Source: Cytobacillus oceanisediminis (GTDB lineage: Bacteria > Bacillota > Bacilli > Bacillales > Cytobacillaceae). Taken from it: 58,234 nucleotides of DNA. The notes under the pieces were generated by a model. That model had not been told where the DNA came from. It saw nothing but the letters and a program-made list of their open reading frames with translations, and did not search any database. The DNA lies in the NCBI RefSeq assembly GCF_004366035.1, contig NZ_SOEE01000017.1:1-58234 (forward strand), in the 5' to 3' direction. Below, in pieces: positions 32,911-40,961 of the stretch. A program made the position numbers and the translations under genes. The stretch's first letter is position 1, and every line of letters starts with the position of its first letter.

Positions 32911-33471
32911 TTATTGATTAAAATCGTTCATTACCTGTAAAAATGGTTTTCTGAACCATTCCTCACAGGCATCTGCACACTTTTTAGCCGTTTCGTCTAT
33001 AATAGCCTGTTCTTCTTTCGTGAAGCGGCCCAGCACATAGTCAGGCACCTTCATGCCGCTCGGCGGACGGTCGATGCCAACTCGGATTCTGTTAAATTCC
33101 TGTGTTCCCAGATGCGCGATTGTAGATTTGATCCCATTATGGCCACCTGCGCTCCCTTTTTGACGGAGACGGATCCTGCCTACAGGAAGATCCAGATCAT
33201 CATAGATAACCACAAGTTCATCATCATTTATCTCGAAATAATCCATAACAGCCCGGATGGATTCTCCTGATAAATTCATATATGTAAGAGGTTTAAGCAG
33301 AAATACTTTCTCTCCGTTCACATAGCCGATGCCAAATATGCCTTTCAGCTTGGCCTGATTCAAAGGAATATTCAGCCGGTCCGATAAAACATCAATCACA
33401 TCAAAGCCAATATTGTGCCTCGTTTTATCATATTGCTTGCCGGGATTCCCCAACCCTACAATTAATTTCAT
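32911..33471 (-). CDS. pth: Peptidyl-tRNA hydrolase
   Basis: Releases tRNA from prematurely dropped peptidyl-tRNA; essential, named spoVC in B. subtilis after a sporulation allele. The 186-aa product has LIVGLGNPGKQYDKTRHNIGF with the catalytic His near residue 20, PLTYMNLSGES, VVIYDDLDLPVGRIRLRQKGS and GGHNGIKSTIAHLGTQEFNRIR. All are family signatures. It lies between ctc and fin. A degenerate fragment of the dispersed repeat (33488-33541) lies just upstream. Confidence 0.97.
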   Translation of the reverse strand: MKLIVGLGNPGKQYDKTRHNIGFDVIDVLSDRLNIPLNQAKLKGIFGIGYVNGEKVFLLKPLTYMNLSGESIRAVMDYFEINDDELVVIYDDLDLPVGRIRLRQKGSAGGHNGIKSTIAHLGTQEFNRIRVGIDRPPSGMKVPDYVLGRFTKEEQAIIDETAKKCADACEEWFRKPFLQVMNDFNQ

Positions 33472-33487
33472 TTTCTCACCCCATATT

Positions 33488-33541
33488 CGAAAAGCGCAGA
33501 AGCCTAGTATTTAACCAGACGCGCGCTCTGAACTTTTTCGA
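33488..33541 (+). repeat. Degenerate fragment of the dispersed repeat
   Basis: TCGAAAAGCGCAGAAGCC followed by unrelated sequence and CGCGCGCTCTGAACTTTTTCGA. Only the first edge of the family is recognisable. The rest of the 267-bp ctc-pth gap shows nothing I can identify. Confidence 0.45.
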
Positions 33542-33738
33542 TTCTCTTTTTCATTATAGTAGAAAGTGTGTTGTTCGGTAAGAAGATTCTGTCGGAAGCT
33601 GAGCCAGGTTCGGACTCAATTGCCCCTGCTGCTTCTGATCTTATCCCGTATGTGCGTCTCATTCGGATTTATTTTAATGCCATGCAAACAGGGGCCGGCC
33701 ATTATTGCCAAGCCCCCGCAAGAATAGTTTCCCTGAGC

Positions 33739-34389
33739 TTATTCTCCACCTGTTTTATCTTCATTTGCTGTTGTTTCTCTGCCTTCTTCATTTTCAGGTG
33801 TGCCAGCTTCCTGTTCTTCACCGCTGCTGATTTCTTCTTCCTGTCTCGGAGGAAGGATGGAAGCGATAACCTCTTCATCCTCATTATTGATTCCATAGCC
33901 GCGATCTGCCTTGATATCAGCAACTGTTAAGGTCTCATTCACCTGCAGATTCGTTACATCCACTTCAACAGAAGGTGGAATATTATTCGGTGTCGCTGTA
34001 ACAGAGACTTCATGCATGGATTGCTGCATAACGCCTCCATCTTTTACTCCCGCTGCATCTCCAGTCAAGACGACGCGTACATCGGCTGTCATTTCCTTAT
34101 TCATATCCACCGCTAGAAAATCAGCATGGACAATTGCATTTTTAATTGGATTGGACTGGTAGTCACCAAGCACCACTTCAAGTTTGCTGCCATCTACATC
34201 TAATGAAAATACGCCGTTTCTGCCCACTTCCTTTATCGTCTTAAGAAAATCTGCTTCGCTTAAGTAGATGGATTGGCTTTGCTGTTTTGAACCATACACA
34301 ACTGCCGGAATATTACCTTCTTTTCGCAGTGAAGTTAAATTGGAATTGCGTGAACCTTTTCTTTCTTTTGCTTGCAATACAGCTGTCAT
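33739..34389 (-). CDS. ctc: General stress protein Ctc / ribosomal protein L25
   Basis: 5S rRNA-binding large-subunit protein, stress-induced in B. subtilis. The 216-aa protein has the L25 N-terminal beta-barrel (MTAVLQAKERKG, RKEGNIPAVVYG) and the Ctc-type C-terminal TL5 domain (VSVTATPNNIPPSVEVDVT). An acidic, low-complexity tail of about 30 residues rich in Glu ends the protein. ATG with GGAAGGGG upstream. It is downstream of prs in the conserved order. No clear sigma-B promoter (GTTTWW / GGGWAW) was found ahead of it. Confidence 0.95.
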   Translation of the reverse strand: MTAVLQAKERKGSRNSNLTSLRKEGNIPAVVYGSKQQSQSIYLSEADFLKTIKEVGRNGVFSLDVDGSKLEVVLGDYQSNPIKNAIVHADFLAVDMNKEMTADVRVVLTGDAAGVKDGGVMQQSMHEVSVTATPNNIPPSVEVDVTNLQVNETLTVADIKADRGYGINNEDEEVIASILPPRQEEEISSGEEQEAGTPENEEGRETTANEDKTGGE

Positions 34390-34434
34390 AAATACGTCCC
34401 CTTCCTCATTTAGAAAAATTTATAAAGTGAACCT

Positions 34435-34582
34435 TCAATCAGCAGGGGTTTTTTATCCCCCGCTAATTGTTAGTTGAACCAAGGGCCTTTACGGACATTT
34501 TGACTCCCGCTAAGTCGCCTTTTATTCCTTCGAGTCTAGTAATGGGAGTCATACTGCCCGTTAGACTGCGATAAAGTCTTGT
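34435..34582. repeat. Structured intergenic element between prs and ctc (unidentified)
   Basis: Contains AGCAGGGG / CCCCCGCT with an 8-nt loop, the perfect pair GACTCCC / GGGAGTC 36 nt apart, and AGTCTA / TAGACT enclosing GGG / CCC. The dense nesting suggests a folded RNA or a mobile-element end. I recognise no coding capacity and cannot name the family. Confidence 0.45.
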
Positions 34583-34707
34583 CTATATAAAAAAATGCCC
34601 TAAAATGAGGAAGTCTAAACGTTTTTGTTTTTTTCAGGTTTATATTATCTTTGGCTTTCCTTATGATTTTTTGTCAAAGCTTTTGAATATTACCCGTTGA
34701 TTTCTGC

Positions 34708-34790
34708 TGCGGTCACTTGCTTTCCGGAGGGGAGGAATGAGAGCCTCCTCGGCTTCGCCTGCGGGGTCTCTCACTCCCTCTCCTTCCGCA
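34708..34790. repeat. Imperfect ~83-bp palindrome (MITE-like or REP-like)
   Basis: TGCGG at one end pairs with CCGCA at the other; inside, GGAGGGGAGGAATGAGAG faces CTCTCACTCCCTCTCC around a CTCGGCTTCGCCTGCGG centre. It resembles the GC-rich palindromes commonly scattered in Bacillaceae intergenic regions. Only one copy occurs in this window. Confidence 0.55.
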
Positions 34791-34932
34791 GGACACTGAA
34801 TAAGTTTCCTTGAATTAGCACCGCACGAAGAAAAGACGGATGCATTTTCGAGGATCAAGTGCCCTTCGCTCCAATCAGCCCAGTTCGTTAAAGTTAGTTA
34901 GCGATTAGAACAATCCGAAAAAGAACGCAGAT

Positions 34933-34956
34933 CAGGCTTGCTTTACAGCAAGCCTG
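34933..34956 (-). terminator. Hairpin after prs, terminator-like
   Basis: Perfect 9-bp stem CAGGCTTGC / GCAAGCCTG with a 6-nt loop, 22 nt after the prs stop. The following minus-strand sequence (ATCTGCGTTCTTTTT) has a delayed T-run, so termination may be weak or the hairpin may protect the 3' end. Confidence 0.55.
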
Positions 34957-34977
34957 GATAAGTTATTTAATTACCGA

Positions 34978-35934
34978 TCAATCAAACAAAGTGCTGACGG
35001 ATTGCTCTTCATGAACTCGGATGATTGCTTCACCGATTAGCGGTGCTACGGAAAGTTCGACAATCTTGTCTGTTTTCTTCTCTTCTGGAAGAGTAATTGA
35101 GTTTGTTACAACCAATTCTTTGATTGTTGAGTTTTCAATTCTTTCGATGGCAGGCCCAGATAGAACCGGGTGTGTACAGCATGCATAGACTTCTGATGCA
35201 CCGTTCTCGATCAGGGCATTTGCTGCTAATGTAATCGTTCCGGCAGTATCTATAATATCGTCGATTAAGATGGCAGTTTTTCCATCGATGTTACCTACAA
35301 TGTTCATGACTTCAGCCACATTCGGCTTTGGACGGCGCTTGTCAATGATGGCAATCGGCGCTTTTAAGCGATCAGCCATTTTACGCGCACGTGTTACGCC
35401 GCCGTGGTCTGGGGATACGATTACGATGTCGGCATCCATCATTTTGTTCTTAAAGTAATCAGAAAGGATTGGGACACCCATTAAATGATCGATCGGAATA
35501 TCGAAGAAACCTTGAATTTGCGGCGCATGCAAGTCAAGTGTAATCACACGGGTTGCACCAGCAGTTTCCAAAAGGTTTGCTGCAAGCTTAGCTGTAATCG
35601 GCTCACGCGCTCTTGCTTTGCGGTCCTGGCGGGCATAGCCATAGTAAGGCATTACGATGTTGATGGTCTTGGCAGATGCACGCTTAAGAGCATCGATCAT
35701 GATTAAAAGCTCCATTAAGTGCTCATTAACAGGAGAGCTTGTAGATTGGATTACATATACATCGCATCCGCGGATGCTTTCTTCAATGTTAATTTGAATT
35801 TCGCCGTCGCTGAAGCGAGTTACGGAACATTTACCAAGCTCCACACCAATTACATTGGCGATTTCTGCAGCTAGCTTGCGGTTTGAGTTTAAACTGAACA
35901 CCTTTAAGTTTGGATCTAAATACTGGTTTGACAT
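34978..35934 (-). CDS. prs: Ribose-phosphate pyrophosphokinase
   Basis: Makes PRPP from ribose 5-phosphate and ATP, feeding hprT, purine and other pathways encoded nearby. The 318-aa class I PRPP synthetase has FSDGEIQINIEESIRG, the ATP-binding YARQDRKARAREPITAK, DLHAPQIQGFFDIPIDHL and the PRPP loop DDIIDTAGT near residue 220. It follows glmU by 44 bp, suggesting one transcript from spoVG/glmU onward. Confidence 0.98.
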   Translation of the reverse strand: MSNQYLDPNLKVFSLNSNRKLAAEIANVIGVELGKCSVTRFSDGEIQINIEESIRGCDVYVIQSTSSPVNEHLMELLIMIDALKRASAKTINIVMPYYGYARQDRKARAREPITAKLAANLLETAGATRVITLDLHAPQIQGFFDIPIDHLMGVPILSDYFKNKMMDADIVIVSPDHGGVTRARKMADRLKAPIAIIDKRRPKPNVAEVMNIVGNIDGKTAILIDDIIDTAGTITLAANALIENGASEVYACCTHPVLSGPAIERIENSTIKELVVTNSITLPEEKKTDKIVELSVAPLIGEAIIRVHEEQSVSTLFD

Positions 35935-35978
35935 TTTGGGCCTCCATCGATTTATTTCTTACATATAGAAAGTTCGGT

Positions 35979-37352
35979 TTATTTCTTAATATTTAATTTT
36001 TGCGTGTAGTTTTCCTTGTTCACCTGGCGTGCACGGGCAATGGAAAGGGCTTCTCCCGGCACATCTTCTGTAATTGTCGATCCTGCTGCCACATATGCAC
36101 CCTCCCCAATCGTTACCGGTGCCACGAGATTGGAGTTGCATCCAATAAAAACACCATCTTCGATTTTGGTCAGGTACTTGTTTTTGCCGTCATAATTGAC
36201 AGTGATTGAGCCGCAGCCCAGGTTAACATCTCTTCCAACTTCTGCATCGCCAATATAGCTCAGGTGAGAGGCTTTGCTTCCTTTTCCAAAAACAGACTTC
36301 TTCACTTCAACAAAATTGCCGATTTTCACTTCATCATGAATATCTGATTGCGGGCGAATGTGAGCAAACGGCCCAATATTCACTTGTGAACCAATATGGC
36401 TGTCATGTGCAGCAGACTGGCGGATCACTGTGCCTTCCCCAATATGGCAATCAGAAATCTCTGTATGAGGTCCAATCTCACATTCAGAACCAATGACTGT
36501 ATTGCCGGAAATGATTGTTCCAGGGTAAAGAACTGTATCCGAGCCAATTTTCACATTCGCACCAATATACGTGTTTGACGGATCGATAATGGTAACGCCA
36601 TTACGCATATGTTCTTCATTAATCCGTTGTTTCATGAAGGATTCGGCTTGTGACAAGGCTACCCGGTCATTGACACCCAGGGTTTCGCCAAAATCAGCCG
36701 TCTGGTAAGCCGTAACGACTTCGCCTTCATTTTTCAGGATCTCAATCACATCCGGAAGATAATATTCACCCTGCACATTATCATTTGTAACTTTGTTTAA
36801 TGCTTCAAATAAGGCCTTATTATCAAAGCAATAGGTCCCAGTATTGATTTCTTTTATCTTTCTTTCTTCCTCGGAAGCATCTTTCTGCTCAACGATTTTT
36901 TCAACCATCCCCATGTCATTTCGGATCACGCGTCCATATCCGAATGGATTTTCCGCATGGGCTGTTAAAATAGTCGCTTTGGCAGATAGCTCTTCATGAT
37001 GCTTGAAAAGCGCTTCCATTGTTTCATGTTTGATGAGTGGTGTATCTCCGCAGACTACGAGCGTCACGCCCTCTTTGCCTTCAAGCATATCGCGAGCCTG
37101 CATAACGGCATGAGCAGTGCCCAGCTGCTCCTCCTGAAGAGCATATTTGCTGATTGAACCCAGCTGCTGCTCCACCATTTCCGCTCCATGTCCAGTAATG
37201 GTGACAATTTCTTTTATGTTAAGCTTTGTAACTTGATCAACAACATGTTGAACCATCGGTTTGCCGCATACAGGGTGAAGGACTTTGTAAAGCTTTGACT
37301 TCATTCGTGTCCCCTTGCCTGCGGCTAAAATGACCGCGAATCGATTAGACAT
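35979..37352 (-). CDS. glmU: Bifunctional GlmU (glucosamine-1-P acetyltransferase / GlcNAc-1-P uridyltransferase)
   Basis: Produces UDP-GlcNAc for peptidoglycan and other envelope polymers. The 457-aa protein has an N-terminal pyrophosphorylase domain (AVILAAGKGTRMKSKLYK at the start, VVCGDTPLI near residue 100). A C-terminal left-handed beta-helix with hexapeptide repeats (about residues 250-440) ends in the acetyltransferase active-site region. Called gcaD in B. subtilis. It is followed closely by prs. Confidence 0.97.
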   Translation of the reverse strand: MSNRFAVILAAGKGTRMKSKLYKVLHPVCGKPMVQHVVDQVTKLNIKEIVTITGHGAEMVEQQLGSISKYALQEEQLGTAHAVMQARDMLEGKEGVTLVVCGDTPLIKHETMEALFKHHEELSAKATILTAHAENPFGYGRVIRNDMGMVEKIVEQKDASEEERKIKEINTGTYCFDNKALFEALNKVTNDNVQGEYYLPDVIEILKNEGEVVTAYQTADFGETLGVNDRVALSQAESFMKQRINEEHMRNGVTIIDPSNTYIGANVKIGSDTVLYPGTIISGNTVIGSECEIGPHTEISDCHIGEGTVIRQSAAHDSHIGSQVNIGPFAHIRPQSDIHDEVKIGNFVEVKKSVFGKGSKASHLSYIGDAEVGRDVNLGCGSITVNYDGKNKYLTKIEDGVFIGCNSNLVAPVTIGEGAYVAAGSTITEDVPGEALSIARARQVNKENYTQKLNIKK

Positions 37353-37514
37353 TGACAGGCCTCCAATTTAACCTTTTTATCCATAACGAATATATCTTAA
37401 ATGGGCTCTTATTTCAAGAAATGATGACAAAGTACATATATTTGTCATTCCCATTAACGGTATTTTCTGAAGAAATGGTTTAATATTTTTACAGACAGGG
37501 TAATGAACAAGATA

Positions 37515-37558
37515 GAAAAAAGCCCTAAGCACCGCCTGTAACAGGGGGACTCAGAGCT
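37515..37558 (-). terminator. Second, distal terminator after spoVG
   Basis: Minus strand AGCTCTGAG ... CTTAGGGCT (G-U containing 9-bp stem) enclosing CCCCTG-TTA-CAGG and followed by TTTTTTC. It backs up the proximal terminator at 37580-37609. Confidence 0.75.
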
Positions 37559-37579
37559 TGAATTCCTTACAGCTAAAAT

Positions 37580-37609
37580 AAAAAAGAGCCTTACTTATGT
37601 AGTAGGCCC
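37580..37609 (-). terminator. Proximal intrinsic terminator of spoVG
   Basis: Minus strand GGGCCTACT / AGTAAGGCTC with one bulge, then TTTTTTATT, 15 nt after the spoVG stop. Confidence 0.8.
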
Positions 37610-37624
37610 TTGTTGATCTATTTC

Positions 37625-37915
37625 TTAGGAAGCACCGGCTTCTTCAAATTCCACTTCTAATTCACCTAAACGGTGGTACTCGGCTAATACAGCCTCCTGG
37701 ATTTTACCGCGCGTTCCTGAATTGATCGGGTGCGCGATATCTCTAAACTCCCCATCCGGAGTACGTTTGCTCGGCATAGCTACAAATAAGCCATTATTCC
37801 CATCGATCACACGAATATCATGAACAACAAATTCATGATCAAGCGTAATAGATGCGATTGCCCTCATTCGTCCATCCGTGTTAACGCGGCGTAATCTTAC
37901 GTCTGTCACTTCCAT
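37625..37915 (-). CDS. spoVG: Septation regulator SpoVG
   Basis: Small site-specific DNA/RNA-binding regulator, sigma-H induced at sporulation onset in B. subtilis. The 96-aa product reads MEVTDVRLRRVNTDGRMRA at the start and has the highly conserved VHDIRVIDGNNGLFVAMPSK and DIAHPINSGTRGKIQEAVL. ATG at 37915 with AGGTGGTG upstream; a frame four codons longer is not supported. Its own promoter and two terminators make it a likely single-gene unit between ridA and glmU. Confidence 0.97.
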   Translation of the reverse strand: MEVTDVRLRRVNTDGRMRAIASITLDHEFVVHDIRVIDGNNGLFVAMPSKRTPDGEFRDIAHPINSGTRGKIQEAVLAEYHRLGELEVEFEEAGAS

Positions 37916-37957
37916 TCTGTTCACCACCTTTTCGAGAAGATATAATCCTAATTGTAT

Positions 37958-37986
37958 AAATTCAACATATTTCCTGAATCTCCTTC
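37958..37986 (-). promoter_or_regulatory. Sigma-H promoter of spoVG with upstream AT-rich block
   Basis: Minus strand GAAGGAGAT (37978-37986), 11 bp, GTTGAATTT (37958-37966), against RNAGGAWWW and RNNGAATWW. Spacing equals that of B. subtilis spoVG as I recall it. The A/T-rich stretch at 37990-38020 matches the position of the AbrB-bound region there. Confidence 0.75.
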
Positions 37987-38057
37987 TTAGATAAAAAATA
38001 TTTTTTGAATATTTTGTTCAAAGTAAAACATTGTCTGTTAAAGCATTTTTCTGTAAT

Positions 38058-38085
38058 AAAAAACGCCCGTTCACATGAACGAGCG
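38058..38085 (-). terminator. Intrinsic terminator of ridA
   Basis: Minus strand CGCTCGTTCA / TGAACGGGCG (10 bp with a G-U pair), 2-nt apex, then TTTTTTATT; 17 nt after the ridA stop. Confidence 0.88.
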
Positions 38086-38101
38086 AAATAAATGCGGTTA
38101 T

Positions 38102-38476
38102 TTATTTGACGAGGGCCACTACTTCAATTTCAACCAATGCATCCTTTGGAAGGCGTGCCACTTCCACACAGGAGCGCGCAGGCTTGTGTGTGCTGAAATA
38201 TTCCCCATATACTTCATTGATGGCTGCAAACTCGTTCATGTCCTTGATAAACACCGTTGCCTTTACCACTGTATTTAATGACGCACCCGCTTCTTCAAGC
38301 ACTGCCTGAAGGTTTTTAAAAACCTGATGGGTCTGTTCTTTTACATCCCCATCTACCATAACCCCTTCAGCCGTAAGCGGAATTTGCCCTGAGCTATAGA
38401 ATAGGTTATTTACAGTAATCCCCTGAGAATATGGCCCAATTGCTGCCGGAGCCTGATTCGTTTGAATGACTTTCAT
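38102..38476 (-). CDS. ridA: RidA family enamine/imine deaminase (YabJ)
   Basis: Hydrolyses reactive enamine/imine intermediates released by PLP enzymes; YabJ in B. subtilis is also linked to purR-controlled genes. The 124-aa product has APAAIGPYSQGI at the start, the active-site arginine region HKPARSCVEVARLPKDALVEIEVVAL at the end, and YSSGQIPL. It is 24 bp after purR and likely shares its transcript. Confidence 0.95.
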   Translation of the reverse strand: MKVIQTNQAPAAIGPYSQGITVNNLFYSSGQIPLTAEGVMVDGDVKEQTHQVFKNLQAVLEEAGASLNTVVKATVFIKDMNEFAAINEVYGEYFSTHKPARSCVEVARLPKDALVEIEVVALVK

Positions 38477-38500
38477 GAATTCTCCCCCTAAAAAATATGA

Positions 38501-39319
38501 TTATTTTTTAAAATAGTTGCCTTCACTTACATTGATTTTCTTTTCCCTCACATCAACATCAGATAAACGCACTAGAGAAAGGTACTCATCAACCAGCCGT
38601 TCTTCTGCTTTTTCCGCCTCGACCAGGACAGCAATGCCCGCTAGGTTTGCTTTGAATTCTTCCAGCATGCTGACCATTCCATTAACCGTTCCGCCAGCTT
38701 TCATAAAATCGTCAATGATTAAGACATTGGATCCTTCTGCCAGGCTTCTTTTTGAAAGAACCATGGTCTGAATCCTTTTCGCAGAACCTGACACATAGTT
38801 AATGCTTACCGTGGATCCTTCTGTCACCTTGCTGTCCCGTCTGACGATGACCACCGGCACATTGAGATAGTTGGCGGCAGCATAAGCAAGCGGAATTCCT
38901 TTTGTAGCTACCGTCATGACTACATCAACGGGCTTATCTGCAAAGGCTGAGGCAAAAAGCCTTCCTGCACGCTGTACAATTAATGGATCTCCAAGGATGT
39001 CAGTCATATAAAGATAGCCGCCGGGAAGAAGCCTTTCCGGACTGGCAATTAAGCTGCAGAGCTCATCTACAAATGGCCGGGCTTCATCATCTGTTACTTT
39101 AACATGAAACTTTACGCCTCCTGCTGCTCCGGAAACAGTTTGCAGCGTGCCTATTCCTCTTTGCTCAAATGTTTCTTTAATGATGGTGAGATCTTCACTG
39201 ATCGAAGACTTGGCAGAACCATACCTTTCTGAAAAGAAAGTTAAGGATACCAGCTGACGCGGATGGTTCAATAAATAATTGGTCATATCTATCAACCGTT
39301 CGCTTCTGCGAAATTTCAT
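38501..39319 (-). CDS. purR: Purine operon repressor PurR
   Basis: Represses purine biosynthesis and transport genes; PRPP relieves repression. The 272-aa protein has an N-terminal winged-helix domain (LVSLTFFSERYGSAKSSISED) and a type I PRTase-fold domain with the PRPP motif VLIIDDFMKAGGTVNGM near residue 205. In this family PRPP is bound but no transfer is catalysed. ATG at 39319 with GGGGG upstream. Facing PurBox-like sites at its promoter suggest autoregulation. ridA follows. Confidence 0.97.
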   Translation of the reverse strand: MKFRRSERLIDMTNYLLNHPRQLVSLTFFSERYGSAKSSISEDLTIIKETFEQRGIGTLQTVSGAAGGVKFHVKVTDDEARPFVDELCSLIASPERLLPGGYLYMTDILGDPLIVQRAGRLFASAFADKPVDVVMTVATKGIPLAYAAANYLNVPVVIVRRDSKVTEGSTVSINYVSGSAKRIQTMVLSKRSLAEGSNVLIIDDFMKAGGTVNGMVSMLEEFKANLAGIAVLVEAEKAEERLVDEYLSLVRLSDVDVREKKINVSEGNYFKK

Positions 39320-39335
39320 TGTGGAACCCCCATTT

Positions 39336-39386
39336 AAATCCGAATATTTTAACGATAATATACCATTAATATACGGATTTAATCAA
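39336..39386 (-). promoter_or_regulatory. purR promoter with inverted PurBox pair
   Basis: Minus strand TTGATT (39381-39386), 18 bp, TATATT (39357-39362). Two PurBox-like sequences face each other: AAATCCGAATATT on the plus strand (39336-39348) and AAATCCGTATATT on the minus strand (39368-39380), 19 bp apart. Both hold the CCG core; each deviates by one or two bases from AWWWCCGAACWWT, and the spacing is slightly longer than usual. Confidence 0.6.
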
Positions 39387-40248
39387 GCTTATGTCTATCT
39401 CCGAGCATTCTGACCGCAAAAACCTGATCGCAAAACCCTCTAAGGCCATTATAAATCCGATGCATTCTTGAATCATGATGCACAAGTCCAAACACGGTCG
39501 GTCCGCTGCCGCTCATCAGAACAGCATCCGCACCAAATCGTTTCATCTGGTCTTTTATCTGCAGCACCTCGGGATGCATATTTAGTGTTACATCCTCCAG
39601 AACATTCCCCATGTTCCGGCAGACATGATCATAGCTGCCCGCATTTATCGCTTCGACCATTCCTGCAGTATTCGGATGCTGTACCTGATCTACATCCAGT
39701 CTTCTATAAACATCAGCAGTCGATACGCCGATGAACGGCTTAGCCAGTATGACCCAGCAGGTAGGAGGAGCAGGAAGCTGCTGAATCTTTTCCCCTCTTC
39801 CTCTAGCTAAAGCTGTTCCGCCGTAAACACAAAAAGAAACATCAGAACCGATTTCCGTCCCGATTTCGGCAAGCTCATCCAATGAAAGCCCCAAATCCCA
39901 CAGCTTGTTAAGGCCTCTTAGAGCTGCCGCTGCATCACTGCTGCCCCCAGCAAGTCCCGCAGCAACCGGTATTGCCTTTTCTATTGTAATGGACACACCT
40001 TTTTTCACTTGAAACCGTTCCTTAAGAAGGTGTGCAGCCTGATATGCCAAATTCCTCTGATCATCCGGAACAAAACGGTTATGAGAGACAATCTTTATCT
40101 CATCTTTATCTAAAAGTGTTAATTCCAGGCGGTCTGCCAAATCAATCGTTGTCATTATCATTTCCACTTCATGATAGCCATCTTCCCGTTTATGTAAAAC
40201 ATCTAATGACAAATTGATCTTAGCAGGCGCCTTAACCATGACCTTCAA
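39379..40248 (-). CDS. ispE: 4-diphosphocytidyl-2-C-methyl-D-erythritol kinase
   Basis: GHMP kinase of the MEP isoprenoid pathway. The 289-aa product has KAPAKINLSLDVLHKREDGYH at the start, the ATP-binding PVAAGLAGGSSDAAAA near residue 98 and the GHMP C-terminal MSGSGPTVFGLV. TTG at 40248 has AGGTGG five nt upstream and gives exactly the B. subtilis length; GTG 40257 and ATG 40251 are alternatives that sit on or too near this site. purR lies 59 bp downstream. Confidence 0.94.
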   Translation of the reverse strand: MKVMVKAPAKINLSLDVLHKREDGYHEVEMIMTTIDLADRLELTLLDKDEIKIVSHNRFVPDDQRNLAYQAAHLLKERFQVKKGVSITIEKAIPVAAGLAGGSSDAAAALRGLNKLWDLGLSLDELAEIGTEIGSDVSFCVYGGTALARGRGEKIQQLPAPPTCWVILAKPFIGVSTADVYRRLDVDQVQHPNTAGMVEAINAGSYDHVCRNMGNVLEDVTLNMHPEVLQIKDQMKRFGADAVLMSGSGPTVFGLVHHDSRMHRIYNGLRGFCDQVFAVRMLGDRHKLD

Positions 40249-40275
40249 CATTTCCACCTACTTCTTTCCTATAAA

Positions 40276-40496
40276 TCGGACTCCTGTCCAGCTCCACAAG
40301 CGGAGCACTTTGGCCAGCCGGCTCATTCTGCAGGGAAAGCCATACCTCATTCAGTATTGACTTTTTTTTAGCCGGCAATAAGCGGCAGTATTGTGCTTTT
40401 CTTCTAGAGCGTCTCCATTTTTTGTCCTATTTTACCACAAATTAGACAGAAAAGCGCAATGGCTTGGAATATAAGGGTTAACACTATTCGATAAAA
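40276..40496. other. ispE-sspF intergenic region with repeat fragments
   Basis: A 317-bp gap. It contains CTCCTGTCCAGCTCCACAAG (the tail of the dispersed repeat in inverted orientation) and, near 40450, GAAAAGCGCAATGGCTTGG (its opposite edge). These may be the remains of one disrupted copy. A weak promoter-like TTGCGC with TAAAAT 19 bp away precedes ispE. No coding sequence is seen. Confidence 0.4.
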
Positions 40497-40497
40497 G

Positions 40498-40523
40498 GAA
40501 AAGCCGAAGCATAGGCTTCGGCT
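40498..40523 (-). terminator. Intrinsic terminator of sspF
   Basis: Perfect 9-bp stem AGCCGAAGC / GCTTCGGCT (40502-40510, 40515-40523), 4-nt loop, then TTTCCTTTT on the minus strand. Confidence 0.85.
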
Positions 40524-40565
40524 GACGCAGTGCATATTAATGCTTAAACATAATCTGTGCGAATG

Positions 40566-40742
40566 CTATTTGTTAGGAAGGTTCTGCTGCGCGATTTCGA
40601 TAGCCCGCTTAACCATATTGCCGGCATCTTTGGCCCGGATGCCGCCCCAGCCTTCCTTTTGGACCACATCATAAAAGCCAAGCTCTTTCGCAATCTCTTC
40701 TTTTAAACCATCTGACATAACGCCCCGTCTTCTGCCCAACAT
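40566..40742 (-). CDS. sspF: Alpha/beta-type small acid-soluble spore protein-like SspF
   Basis: Spore core DNA-binding protein related to the alpha/beta SASPs. The 58-aa product reads MLGRRRGVMSDGLKEEIAKE and contains the family signatures ELGFYDVV and GWGGIRAKDAGNMVKRAIE. The ATG at 40742 fits the AAAGGGGA site and family length. The frame is open upstream but those codons lie across the promoter. A CATACTA -10 (40772-40778) with TGAATA 14 bp upstream resembles a sigma-G promoter, though the spacer is shorter than the usual 17-18 bp. Confidence 0.93.
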   Translation of the reverse strand: MLGRRRGVMSDGLKEEIAKELGFYDVVQKEGWGGIRAKDAGNMVKRAIEIAQQNLPNK

Positions 40743-40802
40743 TAACATCCCCTTTCGCACTGCGGTATGTATAGTATGTGAAAAAGGCCCTTTATTCATT
40801 AA

Positions 40803-40908
40803 GAAAATCACAAGCGTCTCAGGAACAACCGTTGGTATCTAAGGAGGCCCTTCTATGGCGCGCACCCCGACACCTCGAGGGGTAGACTGCTTGCGCTGGA
40901 CAGCTCTA
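40803..40908 (+). repeat. Dispersed hairpin repeat, degenerate (copy 8)
   Basis: GAAAATCACAAGCGTCTC at one edge, CACCCCGACACCTCGAGGGG arms and CTTGCGCTGGACAGCTCT at the other edge; the central insert is unrelated to that of the other copies. It lies between veg and the sspF promoter. Confidence 0.7.
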
Positions 40909-40920
40909 AAAAAGGCAAAC

Positions 40921-40948
40921 AAAAAGCAGTAAACAATTTGTTCACCGC
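40921..40948 (-). terminator. Intrinsic terminator of veg
   Basis: Minus strand GCGGTGAACA, 3-nt loop, TGTTTACTGC then TTTTTG; 13 nt after the veg stop. Confidence 0.8.
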
Positions 40949-40961
40949 CCTGTCATATATA

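Noticed and set aside
34390..34480. Sigma-B promoter for ctc
   Set aside because: No GTTTWW-(12-15)-GGGWAW pair is present at a workable distance; only an unrelated TATAAA was seen.
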